From OCS116 cluster bacterium AG-430-B22 (GTDB lineage: Bacteria; Pseudomonadota; Alphaproteobacteria; MED-G09), in assembly GCA_003209955.1 (NCBI GenBank), contig QCOD01000004.1, forward strand, positions 1 through 64,000: a stretch of 64,000 bases of DNA, read 5' to 3'. The translations under genes were made by a program, and so were the position numbers. Each line of letters starts with the position of its first letter. The stretch's first letter is position 1. A model generated the notes under the pieces. The model was not told the DNA's origin, did not search any database, and worked only from the letters and a program-made list of their open reading frames with translations. This document shows positions 36,762 through 47,072 of this stretch, one piece after another.

Positions 36762-39089
36762 ATGAATTCAGAAGATAAAAGAAAAGAAACAATAACAATA
36801 AATCTTAAAGAAACTTTAGATTTAAAAAATAAAGAAAGTCTTGCAAATAAATATTTCCAAGAGGGAAAATTTGATGAAGCATATGAAATATACAAAGAGA
36901 TTTCGAATTCAGATTCTAAGAACGCTAATAGCATTAACCAAATTGCTAGAATACTCTTACAAAAGAGCAAATATAAAGAGGCATTAGAGTATTTTAAAAA
37001 AACCTTAAGCTTAAAACCAAATAATCCTATCATTTGTTTTAATATTTCAAATCTTTTATTGCAGTTAAACCAAATCAATTCAGCAGAAAAATATCTTGAT
37101 AAAGGTTTAATGCTTAATCCTAATCATCACTTTGGATTATTTATAAAAGGAAAAATCCACTTTAAAAAAAAAGAATTCGAATTTGCTATCAATGAGTTAA
37201 GTAATTCATTTGAACAAAATGAACATAACTATCAAACTTTAAAATGGATTGCAAAATCATATCACTCACTTGAAAAAAGAAAAGAAGCAAAATTATTTTT
37301 TGAAAAATATATATCAAAAGAAGAAAAAGATGATGAAGTGCTTAATACTTTAGGTGTATTTGAATTTGAAGAGAAAAATTATGAAAGAGCTTTAGATTTT
37401 TTTGAAAAATCAATCCAAAGTAGTAGCACCAATAAACAGGCCATACAAAATAAATCTTTATCATTAATAAGATTAAAAAAATTTGAAGAATCTCTAAAAA
37501 ACTTAATGAAATTACTTGTTTTAAATCAAGATGAAGCTTTGACAAAAGCTTTATTTATTGAATGTGTTATTAATATTTCGTTAGAAACTTTTATTAAATT
37601 TTCAAATGATGAAAGCTTCAAACATATATTTCTTAAAATTTTCAATAATGAGGAATTTGACGATAGAAAACTTCAGCCTTATGCGATAATTATTTTACAA
37701 GAACTAGGTTTTTATAAAAACGCTAAAGAATTTATAAATGATTTTGATAAATCTTCGTATATCTATAATTTATTTATAGCTTTATTAAAAAAAGATTTTG
37801 TAAAAGACCTAGCCACAGAAAAAAATATAAGAGAAATTAAAAAATACTTACTTGAAAAAAGAATTTCAAAAGAGTCAAACCTGATATTAAAAGGAAAATC
37901 TGAATTATTATTTCTTTTTACTAAACAGAGTTTTATGAGTGAGTATATTTCAGATGATATATTAAAAAATTCAATTTCGAAAAAATGCATATTACTTGAA
38001 AAGGAAATAATTAAATCAATTTCATCTAAAAATTTTAGCCAGGAAGATCTTTTCTTGCTAGCTAGTTATGTTCCTATTGAAAAAATTTCTTATAAAATAA
38101 AAGATTATATAATTAAAAATAATGAAGGAACAAATTTTCTTAATGAGTTTGTAACTTTAAATATATTTAATGCTTATGAAGAAGAAGAAATAAGTAAGGA
38201 AATAAAAAAAATTGATACCATAAAGGATAAAGTTTCAAAAAAAGTTAAAAACCAATATGAGAATAACCCTTATCCAAGATGGGGTTTGTTAGAAAACATC
38301 AATACACTTAATTTTGATGAATTTCTAAAAAATGAAATATCATATAAAATAAGCGATAAATTTATAAAAAAACCTGATTTATTAATTGCAGGATGTGGAA
38401 CGGGAAGACATCCTATTCTAGCAGGAAAGCAATATTTTACAAAAAATATAGATGCAATTGATATCAGTCTTTCAAGCCTATCTTATGCCAAAAGAAAGGC
38501 AATTGAGAATAAAATTGATATTAATTTTTTTGAATGTGACATTCTTAATGTTTCTCAATTAGAAAAAGAGTTTGATGTCATAGAGTCAATTGGAGTAATC
38601 CATCACATGGAAGATCCAAAAAGAGGTCTTAAAAAATTAGTTAATGTTTTAAAAAGAAACGGTTTTATTAAAATTGGCCTTTATAGCTCAATTGCAAGAA
38701 AAGATATTAACTTACTAAGACACAAAATTAGAAATGAAAATAAAAATCTATCGCCTGAGAATATAAAAAATTTTAGAAATAACCTTATAGAAGAAGAAAA
38801 TGAAATAATATACTCCCTTAGGAATTTTTCAGATTTCTTCTCTTTATCTGAATTCAGAGATCTCCTATTTCATGTTCAAGAACATCAATATACGATAGAT
38901 GACCTAATACTGTTAATGGAAGAGAATAGCCTAAAATTTTTAGGATTTTCAATACGTCAATCAATTCAAGAAGAGTTCATTAGTAAATATGGGTATGATT
39001 TACGAAATCTTGATAAATGGAAAAATTTTGAAATCAAATATCCTTCAACTTTTATAGAAATGTATAATTTTTGGTGTCAAAAAATATAA
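36762..39089 (+). CDS. TPR-repeat SAM-dependent methyltransferase
   Basis: This 775-residue protein has TPR units over about residues 25-260, a helical middle (about 260-490), then a class I methyltransferase domain. Motif I is LLIAGCGTGRHPILA near residue 545, the acidic motif II region is IDAIDISLSSLSYAKRK, and the post-motif is VIESIGVIHHMEDPKRGL near 607. The TPR-enzyme architecture is the same as in the sulfotransferases and dioxygenases at the left of the window, so it may also modify a docked protein. The substrate is unknown; a small-molecule or polysaccharide target cannot be excluded. It stands alone between the MoxR gene and the beta-oxidation gene. Confidence 0.85.
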   Translation: MNSEDKRKETITINLKETLDLKNKESLANKYFQEGKFDEAYEIYKEISNSDSKNANSINQIARILLQKSKYKEALEYFKKTLSLKPNNPIICFNISNLLLQLNQINSAEKYLDKGLMLNPNHHFGLFIKGKIHFKKKEFEFAINELSNSFEQNEHNYQTLKWIAKSYHSLEKRKEAKLFFEKYISKEEKDDEVLNTLGVFEFEEKNYERALDFFEKSIQSSSTNKQAIQNKSLSLIRLKKFEESLKNLMKLLVLNQDEALTKALFIECVINISLETFIKFSNDESFKHIFLKIFNNEEFDDRKLQPYAIIILQELGFYKNAKEFINDFDKSSYIYNLFIALLKKDFVKDLATEKNIREIKKYLLEKRISKESNLILKGKSELLFLFTKQSFMSEYISDDILKNSISKKCILLEKEIIKSISSKNFSQEDLFLLASYVPIEKISYKIKDYIIKNNEGTNFLNEFVTLNIFNAYEEEEISKEIKKIDTIKDKVSKKVKNQYENNPYPRWGLLENINTLNFDEFLKNEISYKISDKFIKKPDLLIAGCGTGRHPILAGKQYFTKNIDAIDISLSSLSYAKRKAIENKIDINFFECDILNVSQLEKEFDVIESIGVIHHMEDPKRGLKKLVNVLKRNGFIKIGLYSSIARKDINLLRHKIRNENKNLSPENIKNFRNNLIEEENEIIYSLRNFSDFFSLSEFRDLLFHVQEHQYTIDDLILLMEENSLKFLGFSIRQSIQEEFISKYGYDLRNLDKWKNFEIKYPSTFIEMYNFWCQKI

Positions 39090-39203
39090 TATAAAACTCT
39101 AAAATATTATTATACTTTGCATTTTCTTATTAATCTCCTATTGTTTCTATCTATTAAATTTAGATAATAAAAAGGTATTGTATGGTTGGCGAAAGGAAAA
39201 AGT

Positions 39204-41279
39204 ATGACTTCGGTAAATGATGTAACAACAATTGAGAAAGATGGAAATATTTCTATAATCACTTTGAATTCACCTCCAGTGAATGCGTTGTCGGCTCCGG
39301 TAAGAGAGGGCTTGCATAAAGGAATTACCGAAGCAAGAAATGACGGAGAAATAGAAGCAATTGTAATAATATGTGAGGGCAGAACTTTTATAGCTGGAGC
39401 AGATATTTCTGAATTTGGTAAAGAACCAAAAGGACCATCACTTTTTGAAGTTCAAGAATTTATTGAAGATTCTAATAAACCAGTTATTGCAGCAATTCAT
39501 GGAACAGCTTTAGGCGGTGGTCTAGAGGTTGCTCTTACATGTCATTATCGTATTGCTGTTCCCTCAGCAAAATGCGGTTTGCCTGAAGTAAACCTTGGTT
39601 TACTTCCTGGTGCAGGAGGAACTCAGAGACTTCCAAGAGTTGTTGGGGTAGAAAAAGCTCTTCAAATGGTTACATCAGGTCAACATGTTCCTGCTAAACA
39701 ATGTTTAGAAATGGGTTTAGTTGATGAAATTGCTAATGAAGATGGATTAAGAGAAGACTCAATTAATTTTGCTAAAAAAATAGTTTCTGAAAATCGTCCA
39801 TTAGTAAGGATTAGTGAAATGAATGAGAAAGTTGAAGCCGCTAGAGGCAATGAAAATATCTTTACAGACTTTAGAGCATCGATAGCAAGACGGGCACGTG
39901 GTTTTCTAGCTCCAGAATATAATATTCAATGCATTGAAGCAGCAGTTAATAATTCTTTTGATGAAGGTATAAAGATAGAAAGAAAACTATTTATGGAGCT
40001 TGTAACTGGGACTCAATCGGCTGCTCAAAGATATGTTTTCTTTGCTCAAAGGCAGGTTGCAAAAATTCCAGATATTGAACCCGACACTGAAATTAAACCC
40101 TTTGCATCTGTTGGGGTTATTGGTGCAGGTACGATGGGCGGTGGCATATCAATGAATTTTGCCAATGTGGGTATACCAGTAACTATTATTGAACAAAGTC
40201 AGGAAAATCTTGATAAAGGTTTAGGTATTATTAGAAAAAATTATGAAAATACCGCTAATAAAGGAAGAATAACTTTTGAAGATGTTGAAAAAAGGACAGA
40301 TCTTATAAAAGGTTCTACAGATATTAGTGATTTATCAAATTGCGATTTAATAATTGAAGCAGTATTTGAGAATATGGATTTGAAAAAAGATATCTTTAAA
40401 TCATTGGATGGTATTGCTAAGAAAGGTTCAATTTTGGCAACAAATACATCAGCTCTTGATATTAATGAAATTGCAGCAGTAACAAATAGACCTGAAGATG
40501 TTATAGGTCTCCACTTTTTTAGCCCAGCTAATGTAATGCGTCTTTTAGAAATTGTTAGAGGTGAAAAAACTTCGAAATCAGTTGTAGCAACTTCTATGAA
40601 AATGGCAAAAAGTATTGGAAAAGTTGCGGCAGTAGTAGGTGTGTGTCCTGGTTTTGTTGGTAACAGGATTCTTGCGCAAAGACAGAGAGAGGCTAACAAA
40701 CTTATTTTGGAAGGTGCCATGCCTTGGGAGGTAGATGATGCTTTATTTGATTTTGGTTTTCCTATGGGACCTTTTGCAATGTCGGATCTAGCTGGTCTCG
40801 ATATTGGATGGGATGAAGACTTATCAACTGGAGATACATTAAGAGATAAATTATGTGAAGCAGGAAGGCTTGGACAAAAAACTGGTAAAGGTTTTTATAT
40901 ATATGATGAGAAAAGGAACAAATCTCCTGACACAGAAGTGGAAAAATTAATTATTGAATTTTCAGAAAAGCATCAGATTAAAAGAAGAGAGATAAGCAAG
41001 GAAGAAATTCTAGAGAGATGTTTGTACCCTATGATTAATGAAGGTTTCAAAATTTTAGAAGAAGGAATGGCTATAAGAGCAAGTGATATTGATATAGTTT
41101 GGATCAACGGATATGGATGGCCAATGTATGAGGGTGGACCAATGTTTTATGGGCAGCTAATTGGTTATGATAAGATTTTGAAGTGGCATCAAAAAATGGA
41201 AGAAAAATTTGGTTCAGATTTTTCACCGTCACCATATTTGGAAAAAGTTGTTAATGAAAAAATTAATTTATTTGGCTAA
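39204..41279 (+). CDS. Bifunctional enoyl-CoA hydratase/3-hydroxyacyl-CoA dehydrogenase (FadB/FadJ-like)
   Basis: This beta-oxidation enzyme of 691 residues catalyses hydration of enoyl-CoA and NAD-dependent oxidation of 3-hydroxyacyl-CoA. The N-terminal crotonase domain shows the oxyanion-hole blocks IAGADISEFG and HGTALGGGLEVALTCHYR; the dehydrogenase half has VIGAGTMGGGISMNFANVG near residue 305 and the catalytic-region block LHFFSPANVMRLLEIVRG near 435. I chose ATG 39204 because AAAGGA precedes it at the right distance; an in-frame TTG six codons earlier is less likely. UDP-glucose dehydrogenase begins three bases after the stop, so fatty-acid and sugar-nucleotide genes share a transcript here. 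Confidence 0.93.
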   Translation: MTSVNDVTTIEKDGNISIITLNSPPVNALSAPVREGLHKGITEARNDGEIEAIVIICEGRTFIAGADISEFGKEPKGPSLFEVQEFIEDSNKPVIAAIHGTALGGGLEVALTCHYRIAVPSAKCGLPEVNLGLLPGAGGTQRLPRVVGVEKALQMVTSGQHVPAKQCLEMGLVDEIANEDGLREDSINFAKKIVSENRPLVRISEMNEKVEAARGNENIFTDFRASIARRARGFLAPEYNIQCIEAAVNNSFDEGIKIERKLFMELVTGTQSAAQRYVFFAQRQVAKIPDIEPDTEIKPFASVGVIGAGTMGGGISMNFANVGIPVTIIEQSQENLDKGLGIIRKNYENTANKGRITFEDVEKRTDLIKGSTDISDLSNCDLIIEAVFENMDLKKDIFKSLDGIAKKGSILATNTSALDINEIAAVTNRPEDVIGLHFFSPANVMRLLEIVRGEKTSKSVVATSMKMAKSIGKVAAVVGVCPGFVGNRILAQRQREANKLILEGAMPWEVDDALFDFGFPMGPFAMSDLAGLDIGWDEDLSTGDTLRDKLCEAGRLGQKTGKGFYIYDEKRNKSPDTEVEKLIIEFSEKHQIKRREISKEEILERCLYPMINEGFKILEEGMAIRASDIDIVWINGYGWPMYEGGPMFYGQLIGYDKILKWHQKMEEKFGSDFSPSPYLEKVVNEKINLFG

Positions 41280-41282
41280 TAA

Positions 41283-42578
41283 ATGAAAATTTCAGTAATT
41301 GGATGTGGTTATGTAGGATTAGTTTCTGGTTTTTGCTTCGCAGATTCCGGTCACAAAGTAACTTGCATTGATAATAGTGATAAGAAAATTGAATTACTAA
41401 AAGATAATAAAGTCCCAATTTATGAGCCTGGTCTTGAAGAGTTATTATTGAAAAATGTAGAAAATAATAATTTAAGTTTTGAGTTGAATATAAACGAAAA
41501 TATTAAAGATTCAGAGATTGTTCTTATTGCAGTTGGAACTCCTACAAACGAAAATGGAGATGCAGATTTAACCTTCGTACATCAATGTGTGAGAGAAATT
41601 TCTGAATTTATCTCTCCAAATACACAAATAATAATCAAATCTACTGTGCCTGTAGGTACTTGTGATGAGGTTGAGGATATAATTAAAGAAAATTGTTTAC
41701 ATTCAGATTTTTCAGTAATTTCTAATCCAGAATTTCTGAGAGAAGGAAATGCTATTAATGATTTTATTAATCCAGATAGAATTGTAATTGGCACTGACAA
41801 TCAGACAAGCAGAAAAATAATGGTTAATCTATACAAAAATATAATTAATGAAGATAAAATCTTTTTTACTTCAAGAAGATCATCCGAACTAATCAAATAC
41901 GCAAGTAATTCAATGCTTGCGATGAGAATAATATTTATTAACGAAATTGCAGATCTTTGTGAAAAGATTGGTGCGAATGTAACTGATATAGCAAAAGGTA
42001 TTGGTTTAGATAAGAGAATTGGTCCACATTTCCTTGAACCTGGACCAGGATTTGGAGGCTCATGTTTTCCAAAAGATGCTAGGGCATTAATTGAATCGGG
42101 AAAAAAGTATGGCGCACCTCAAACATTACTTGAAAGTGTAATATTAGGAAATGAAAATAGAAAAAAAAATATAAGTAAAAAAATCTTAGATAAATTAGAT
42201 AAACATTCTGAAAATCAAATAGGAATACTTGGAGTAACTTTTAAAGCAGAAACTGATGATATGAGAGAATCTCCAAGCCTTATAATAATCCCAGATCTTC
42301 AAGAAAATGAAATGAATATTTCAGTCTATGACCCTGAAGGAGAAAAAGAAGCATCAAAAATTCTTAAAGATGTAAATTGGAAGAAATCAGCTTATGAAGC
42401 TGCTGAAAATGTTGATTGCCTAGTAATTTTAACGGATTGGGAAGAATTTAAAAATTTAGATTTAAATAAATTAAAAAATTCAATGAAAAAACCTTTAATA
42501 TATGATTTTAGAAATATCTTTGATCCTGATATGATGACAGAACTAGGTTTTGAATATTATTCTATAGGCAGAGGATAA
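41283..42578 (+). CDS. UDP-glucose 6-dehydrogenase
   Basis: It oxidises UDP-glucose to UDP-glucuronate with two NAD, for capsule, LPS or other glycans. The 431-residue length is normal. It has the N-terminal Rossmann motif GCGYVGLVSGFCFADSGH, the family block IYEPGLEELL near residue 55, AVGTPTNENGDADL near 80, and the catalytic Cys in GFGGSCFPKDARAL near residue 260. The gene lies three bases after the FadB-like gene and one base before KdsD, so the three are probably cotranscribed. The pairing with KdsD points to envelope polysaccharide supply. Confidence 0.95.
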   Translation: MKISVIGCGYVGLVSGFCFADSGHKVTCIDNSDKKIELLKDNKVPIYEPGLEELLLKNVENNNLSFELNINENIKDSEIVLIAVGTPTNENGDADLTFVHQCVREISEFISPNTQIIIKSTVPVGTCDEVEDIIKENCLHSDFSVISNPEFLREGNAINDFINPDRIVIGTDNQTSRKIMVNLYKNIINEDKIFFTSRRSSELIKYASNSMLAMRIIFINEIADLCEKIGANVTDIAKGIGLDKRIGPHFLEPGPGFGGSCFPKDARALIESGKKYGAPQTLLESVILGNENRKKNISKKILDKLDKHSENQIGILGVTFKAETDDMRESPSLIIIPDLQENEMNISVYDPEGEKEASKILKDVNWKKSAYEAAENVDCLVILTDWEEFKNLDLNKLKNSMKKPLIYDFRNIFDPDMMTELGFEYYSIGRG

Positions 42579-42579
42579 A

Positions 42580-43533
42580 ATGTCAGAGATACAAAAAGTA
42601 GCAAAAAAAGTTCTAGAAGACGAAAGTGAAGGAATTGAACTTTTAAAGGATTTTTTTGATAATAACTTTTCTTCTGCTATAAAAAAAATTCTTGATATAA
42701 AAGGTAAAGTGATCGTTACCGGTGTAGGGAAATCAGGTCATATAGGTAAAAAAATTTCTGCGACATTGTCTTCTACAGGAACGCCATCATATTTTGTTCA
42801 TCCAACTGAAGCCAGTCATGGTGATATGGGTATGGTAGGAAGTGAAGATATTATTTTTGCTATATCTTGGTCAGGCGAGACATCCGAACTTAGTGACATC
42901 ATTCATTTTTCAAAGGAAAATAATATAGGTTTGATCAGCATAACATCATCATCAAATAGTTTGCTTTCGCAATCTTCTGACATCGCATTGATTTTACCTA
43001 AAGCAACTGAAGCTTGTCCAAATGGATTAGCTCCTACCACATCTACAACAATGCAATTAATTGTTGGCGATGCCATAGCTATTTGTCTTTTAAATGAGAG
43101 AGGTTTTGATAAAGATAAATTTAAATCACTACATCCCGGTGGGCAGTTAGGTGCCGCTTTATTAACATTGAAAGATATTATGCATAAAGATGAGTCTATT
43201 CCCTTACTTCAATCAGGGACTAATATGTCTGAGGCTCTAATAAATATATCTGAAAAAGGTTTTGGTTGTGCGGGAGTAATAAAAGAAAATAAACTAATTG
43301 GAATTCTAACAGATGGTGACTTACGAAGACATATGGGTCCTGAATTATTAAATAAAAGTGTAGACCAAATAATGAATTCAAAACCAAAAACTGTAAGCGA
43401 AAATATGTTGGCAAGTGAGGCGCTAGGTCTTATAAATCAACTAGGAATTCAAGGTCTGTTTATAATCAATGAAAATAACAATCCTATAGGTTTTGTTCAT
43501 TTCCATGATCTAATTAGATTAATAAAACAATAA
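42580..43533 (+). CDS. kdsD: Arabinose-5-phosphate isomerase
   Basis: It interconverts ribulose-5-phosphate and arabinose-5-phosphate, the first step toward KDO of lipopolysaccharide. The 317 residues comprise an N-terminal SIS domain (about 30-170, with GKSGHIGKKIS, SHGDMGMV and SWSGETSEL) and two C-terminal CBS domains (about 195-317), the standard architecture and length. The HPGGQLGA block after the SIS domain is typical of KdsD/KpsF. It supports a Gram-negative cell with KDO-containing LPS. It starts one base after the UDP-glucose dehydrogenase stop. Confidence 0.94.
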   Translation: MSEIQKVAKKVLEDESEGIELLKDFFDNNFSSAIKKILDIKGKVIVTGVGKSGHIGKKISATLSSTGTPSYFVHPTEASHGDMGMVGSEDIIFAISWSGETSELSDIIHFSKENNIGLISITSSSNSLLSQSSDIALILPKATEACPNGLAPTTSTTMQLIVGDAIAICLLNERGFDKDKFKSLHPGGQLGAALLTLKDIMHKDESIPLLQSGTNMSEALINISEKGFGCAGVIKENKLIGILTDGDLRRHMGPELLNKSVDQIMNSKPKTVSENMLASEALGLINQLGIQGLFIINENNNPIGFVHFHDLIRLIKQ

Positions 43534-43556
43534 TAAAAAAATTTAGAAAGAAAAAA

Positions 43557-45606
43557 ATGAAGTTAAATAAGATAATTTACTTTCTGATTATAGTTTTTAT
43601 TGTAAATCCAATATTTCTCTACTCAAAAAATATTGAAGAAATTGTAGTAACAGGAACAAAAAATAAAACACCAATCATTGATGAAACTGGAAATTTATCC
43701 TTTATCAATAGTGAAGAAATCAATTTTATAAGCGCTGATAATCCAAGTAATATTCTAAACAGAATGCCAGGTGTATTTATTAGCCAAGGTAGTGGTCAAG
43801 AGCATTTAACTTCAATACGATCTCCGGTCTTATCTGGTGGTGCAGGAGCTGGGAGTTTCTTGTATCTAGAAGATGGTATACCCTTAAGATCTCCAGGATT
43901 TTCTAATGTTAATGGATTAATGGAGTCAACTATTGAGATCGGGGAAAGAACTGAAGTTATTAGAGGCCCTGGATCAGTTCTTTATGGTTCTAATGCCGTT
44001 CATGGTCTTGTGAATGTAATAACCGAAAAAGATAACCCTAATTATAATAATAAAATAAATCTTCGCGCTGGAAAAAATAAAATTATTTTTAATTCTAGCG
44101 CTTATCGAAATCTAGATAATAGTGACATACTTTTTAATTTTCTTTGGAAAGAAGATAATGGCTACACAAATAACTATGCTAACGAAAACTCAGATAAATT
44201 TGATAAACCGCATTATGGTCAACAGAAATTCTTAATTAGAATGAATACTCAAAAGAACGCAAAAGATTATATTTTTCTATTATCAGGGACTAACCTTAAT
44301 CAAGAAACTATGGGTTACATAAAAGGTTACCAAGCATATAAAAATAAAGAAATTAAATATAAAAATCCCGATCCTGAAGCCTTTAGAGACACTTACAATA
44401 TAAGATCTTATCTAAAAATCATTCAAGATTTCCAAAATGGCTCATTAAGCATAACGCCATATTTTAGGTACACTGATATGGATTTTAAAATGCATTTTCT
44501 TCCTGGAAAACCTCTAGAAGAAAATAGCCATAAAAGTTTAGGGCTACAAACTATGTATCAGAGTTCATTTAATAATCACTTTATGACAATTGGTCTTGAT
44601 TTAGAAATGACTGAAGGTGAATTAAGTGAATTCCAAAGCGCTCCAGATGTCTCTTTTGGTCCTAGATTAGCTTATCCTAAAGGTGCACATTATGATTATG
44701 ATATTGATAGTCAGATTTTAGCTGCTTTCGTAAACATAGAATGGAACCTCTCTGAAAAAACAAAAGTAGTAACTGGTATACGAGGTGAAAAAGTTGAATA
44801 CGAATACAAAACAAATATTGAACCAGGAACTAAAGGTAGAATTCAAGTATCACCTAATAGAGATGATGATTTCACTGAATTTTCACCAAAGTTAGCAATC
44901 AATCATAAAATAAATGATGAGCTAGCTCTTTTTTGCCAACTACTCTCGTGGAAATAGAGCTCCACAAACTACAGATTTATATCGTATACAAAGTAAACAG
45001 ATTCCTGGTGGAGCAAAATCTGAAAAACTTGATAGCATTGAAATTGGTATTAGGGGTGGTTTCAATATTTTTAATATAGAGCTAGTAGGCTTTGATATGA
45101 AAAAAGAGAATTACTTTTTTAGAGACTCACAAGGGTTTAATGTAGAAAATGGAAAGACTACCCATAGAGGATTAGAAATTAATATCATTGCAGAATTTAA
45201 TGAATTTTTTCAAATTGAAAATTCTACCAGTTTTGCAGAACATGAATATGATTTTGATCACTTGCCAAATGGTATTAAATCAGGAAATCAGATTGACTCA
45301 GCTCCAGAACTCATAGCTAACACTAGATTTATTTATTCACCTAAAGAAGGAACAAGAATTGAACTTGAATGGGAAAAAATAGATAGCTACCCTGTAGATG
45401 AAAGAAATACGCATTTTTATAAAGGACATAATGTTATTAACTTAAGAGCAAAAACACCTATCAATGAAAACCTTAGTATTGGTATTTATATTAATAATGT
45501 CGCTGATAAATATTATGCAAATAGAGCTGATTTTGCCTTTGGAAGTTATAGATATTTCGTTGGCCAAAAAAGAGAATTCTATCTTATGATAGAGTCAAAG
45601 TTTTAA
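43557..45606 (+). pseudogene. TonB-dependent outer-membrane receptor, frameshifted
   Basis: The reading frame from 43557 has a signal peptide (about residues 1-23), a plug domain (EEIVVTGTKNK, RMPGVFISQGSG, VIRGPGSVLYGSNAVHGLVNVIT) and a beta-barrel start, and stops at 44957. The barrel continues in the +1 frame from about 44935 to 45606: codons there read ANYSRGNRAPQTTDLYRIQ, the conserved mid-barrel block, and end in a C-terminal Phe. The two frames join perfectly if one T is removed from the T6 run at 44929-44934. So either the gene carries a real one-base insertion (a phase-variable or decayed copy) or the assembly has a homopolymer error. The intact product would be about 682 residues and import an unidentified substrate across the outer membrane. 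Pieces called separately would be 43557-44957 and 45097-45606. Confidence 0.88.
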
Positions 45607-45616
45607 GATTATTAAA

Positions 45617-46279
45617 TCAATCTTTAGGTTGTTTAACTATTCTTAAATAAGGTTTTGGCGCTTTCCAACCTCCAGGAAATTTATTTTTAGCATCTTCATC
45701 ATTTACTGCTGGAACTATTATTACATCATCGCCATTAAGCCAATTTGCTGGAGTGGCAACTTGGTGTTTTGCAGTAAGCTGACATGAGTCAAGTAAGCGC
45801 AAAACTTCATCAAAATTTCTACCTGTACTCATTGGATATGTAATCATTGCCTTTATTTTTTTATCAGGACCAATAATAAATACTGATCTAACTGTAGCAT
45901 TATCAACTGCAGTTCTTCCTTCAGATGTTGAGCCTTCAGTTTCCGGTAACATGTCATATAGCTTAGCTATTTTTAATTCAGGATCTCCTATCATCGGAAA
46001 ATTAACTCTATTACCTTGAGTTTCTTCTATATCAATCGCCCATTCTTTATGATTTTCAACAGGATCAACACTGAGTCCAATAATCTGGCAGTTTCTATCA
46101 TCAAAGGCTGATTTTAAACCGGCAACATAACCTAGTTCAGTCGTACAAACTGGTGTGAAGTCTTTTGGATGAGAAAATAATATAACCCAACTGTCCCCTG
46201 CCCAGTCATAAAAATCTATTTTTCCTTCTGTAGTTTCTGCCTCAAAATTTGGTGCATCAGAATTTATTCTTAAAGACAT
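45617..46279 (-). CDS. 1-Cys peroxiredoxin (Prx6 family)
   Basis: This thiol peroxidase reduces hydrogen peroxide and organic hydroperoxides in the cytoplasm. The 220-residue protein has the peroxidatic block HPKDFTPVCTTELG with Cys45, Thr42 and Pro43 in PxxxTxxC form, and a Prx6-type C-terminal half ending with NWLNGDDVIIVP and KPYLRIVKQP. No resolving cysteine sits at the 2-Cys position. It converges on the TonB receptor gene with an 11-bp gap. MsrA lies next to it, 119 bases upstream on the same strand, so the two make an oxidative-stress pair. Confidence 0.93.
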   Translation of the reverse strand: MSLRINSDAPNFEAETTEGKIDFYDWAGDSWVILFSHPKDFTPVCTTELGYVAGLKSAFDDRNCQIIGLSVDPVENHKEWAIDIEETQGNRVNFPMIGDPELKIAKLYDMLPETEGSTSEGRTAVDNATVRSVFIIGPDKKIKAMITYPMSTGRNFDEVLRLLDSCQLTAKHQVATPANWLNGDDVIIVPAVNDEDAKNKFPGGWKAPKPYLRIVKQPKD

Positions 46280-46398
46280 TTTTTCTCCTAAAAAAAATTA
46301 GCTTTTAAATTTTTTTATTATTTTTATTAATAAATTTGCAATCGGAAAATATTATCAACGAAAGCTATACTATATATATAATTTTTAATAAATTTTTT

Positions 46399-47031
46399 TC
46401 AAGTATTTTTATCAAAAGGATATGAAATTCCAGTTCCACCTAGACCACAATAGCCATTTGGATTTTTAGAAAGGTATTGCTGATGATAATCCTCAGCATA
46501 GAAAAAATCATTTCCTTGCGTAATATCTGTCGTAATATCAGAAAAACCATTTTCTTTTAATTGTAAATTAAAGACCTTCAAAGACTCATCTGCCAATGTT
46601 TTCTGTTTACTTGAATGGGTAAAAATTGCTGACCTATATTGTGTTCCTATATCATTTCCCTGCCGCATTCCCTGTGTGGGGTTATGAGACTCCCAAAAAG
46701 TTTTCAACAAAATATTATAATCTACTAAATTAGGTTTATAAAAAACTCTAACTGTTTCAGTATGACCTGTTAACCCTGAACATACCTCCTCATATGACGC
46801 ATTGGGTGTGAATCCTCCCATATAACCGACTGCAGTTGAATACACATTTTCAACTTCCCAAAATTTTCTCTCGGCACCCCAGAAGCAACCTAAAGCAAAA
46901 TCAGCTATTTCGATTTCATCTTCAAATGGTGGTTTTATTCGATTACCATTTACAAAATGAAGATCACTTACTTCAATAGGAATATCCCTCCCTGGTAAAG
47001 CTTGATCTGAAGTGGGTAATGGTAATTGCAT
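46399..47031 (-). CDS. msrA: Peptide-methionine (S)-S-oxide reductase
   Basis: It reduces methionine-S-sulfoxide in proteins and free methionine. The 210-residue length fits the long alphaproteobacterial form with an N-terminal extension LPGRD, then the catalytic motif GCFWGAE with Cys49. Family blocks VGYMGGFTPNASYEEVCSG and ESHNPTQGMRQGNDIGTQYRS (split here as ESHNPTQGMR and GNDIGTQYRS) and AEDYHQQYL follow. It lies between a PfkB kinase and a peroxiredoxin, all leftward but with gaps of 41 and 119 bases, so separate promoters are possible. Confidence 0.95.
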   Translation of the reverse strand: MQLPLPTSDQALPGRDIPIEVSDLHFVNGNRIKPPFEDEIEIADFALGCFWGAERKFWEVENVYSTAVGYMGGFTPNASYEEVCSGLTGHTETVRVFYKPNLVDYNILLKTFWESHNPTQGMRQGNDIGTQYRSAIFTHSSKQKTLADESLKVFNLQLKENGFSDITTDITQGNDFFYAEDYHQQYLSKNPNGYCGLGGTGISYPFDKNT

Positions 47032-47072
47032 TTTAAAATCTTATAATATTAGTTAAAATTTATCAAAAAAAA

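Noticed and set aside
40241..40720. Leftward open frame of 159 codons inside the FadB/FadJ-like gene
   Set aside because: It lies wholly opposite a well-conserved dehydrogenase domain and shows no ribosome site or motif.
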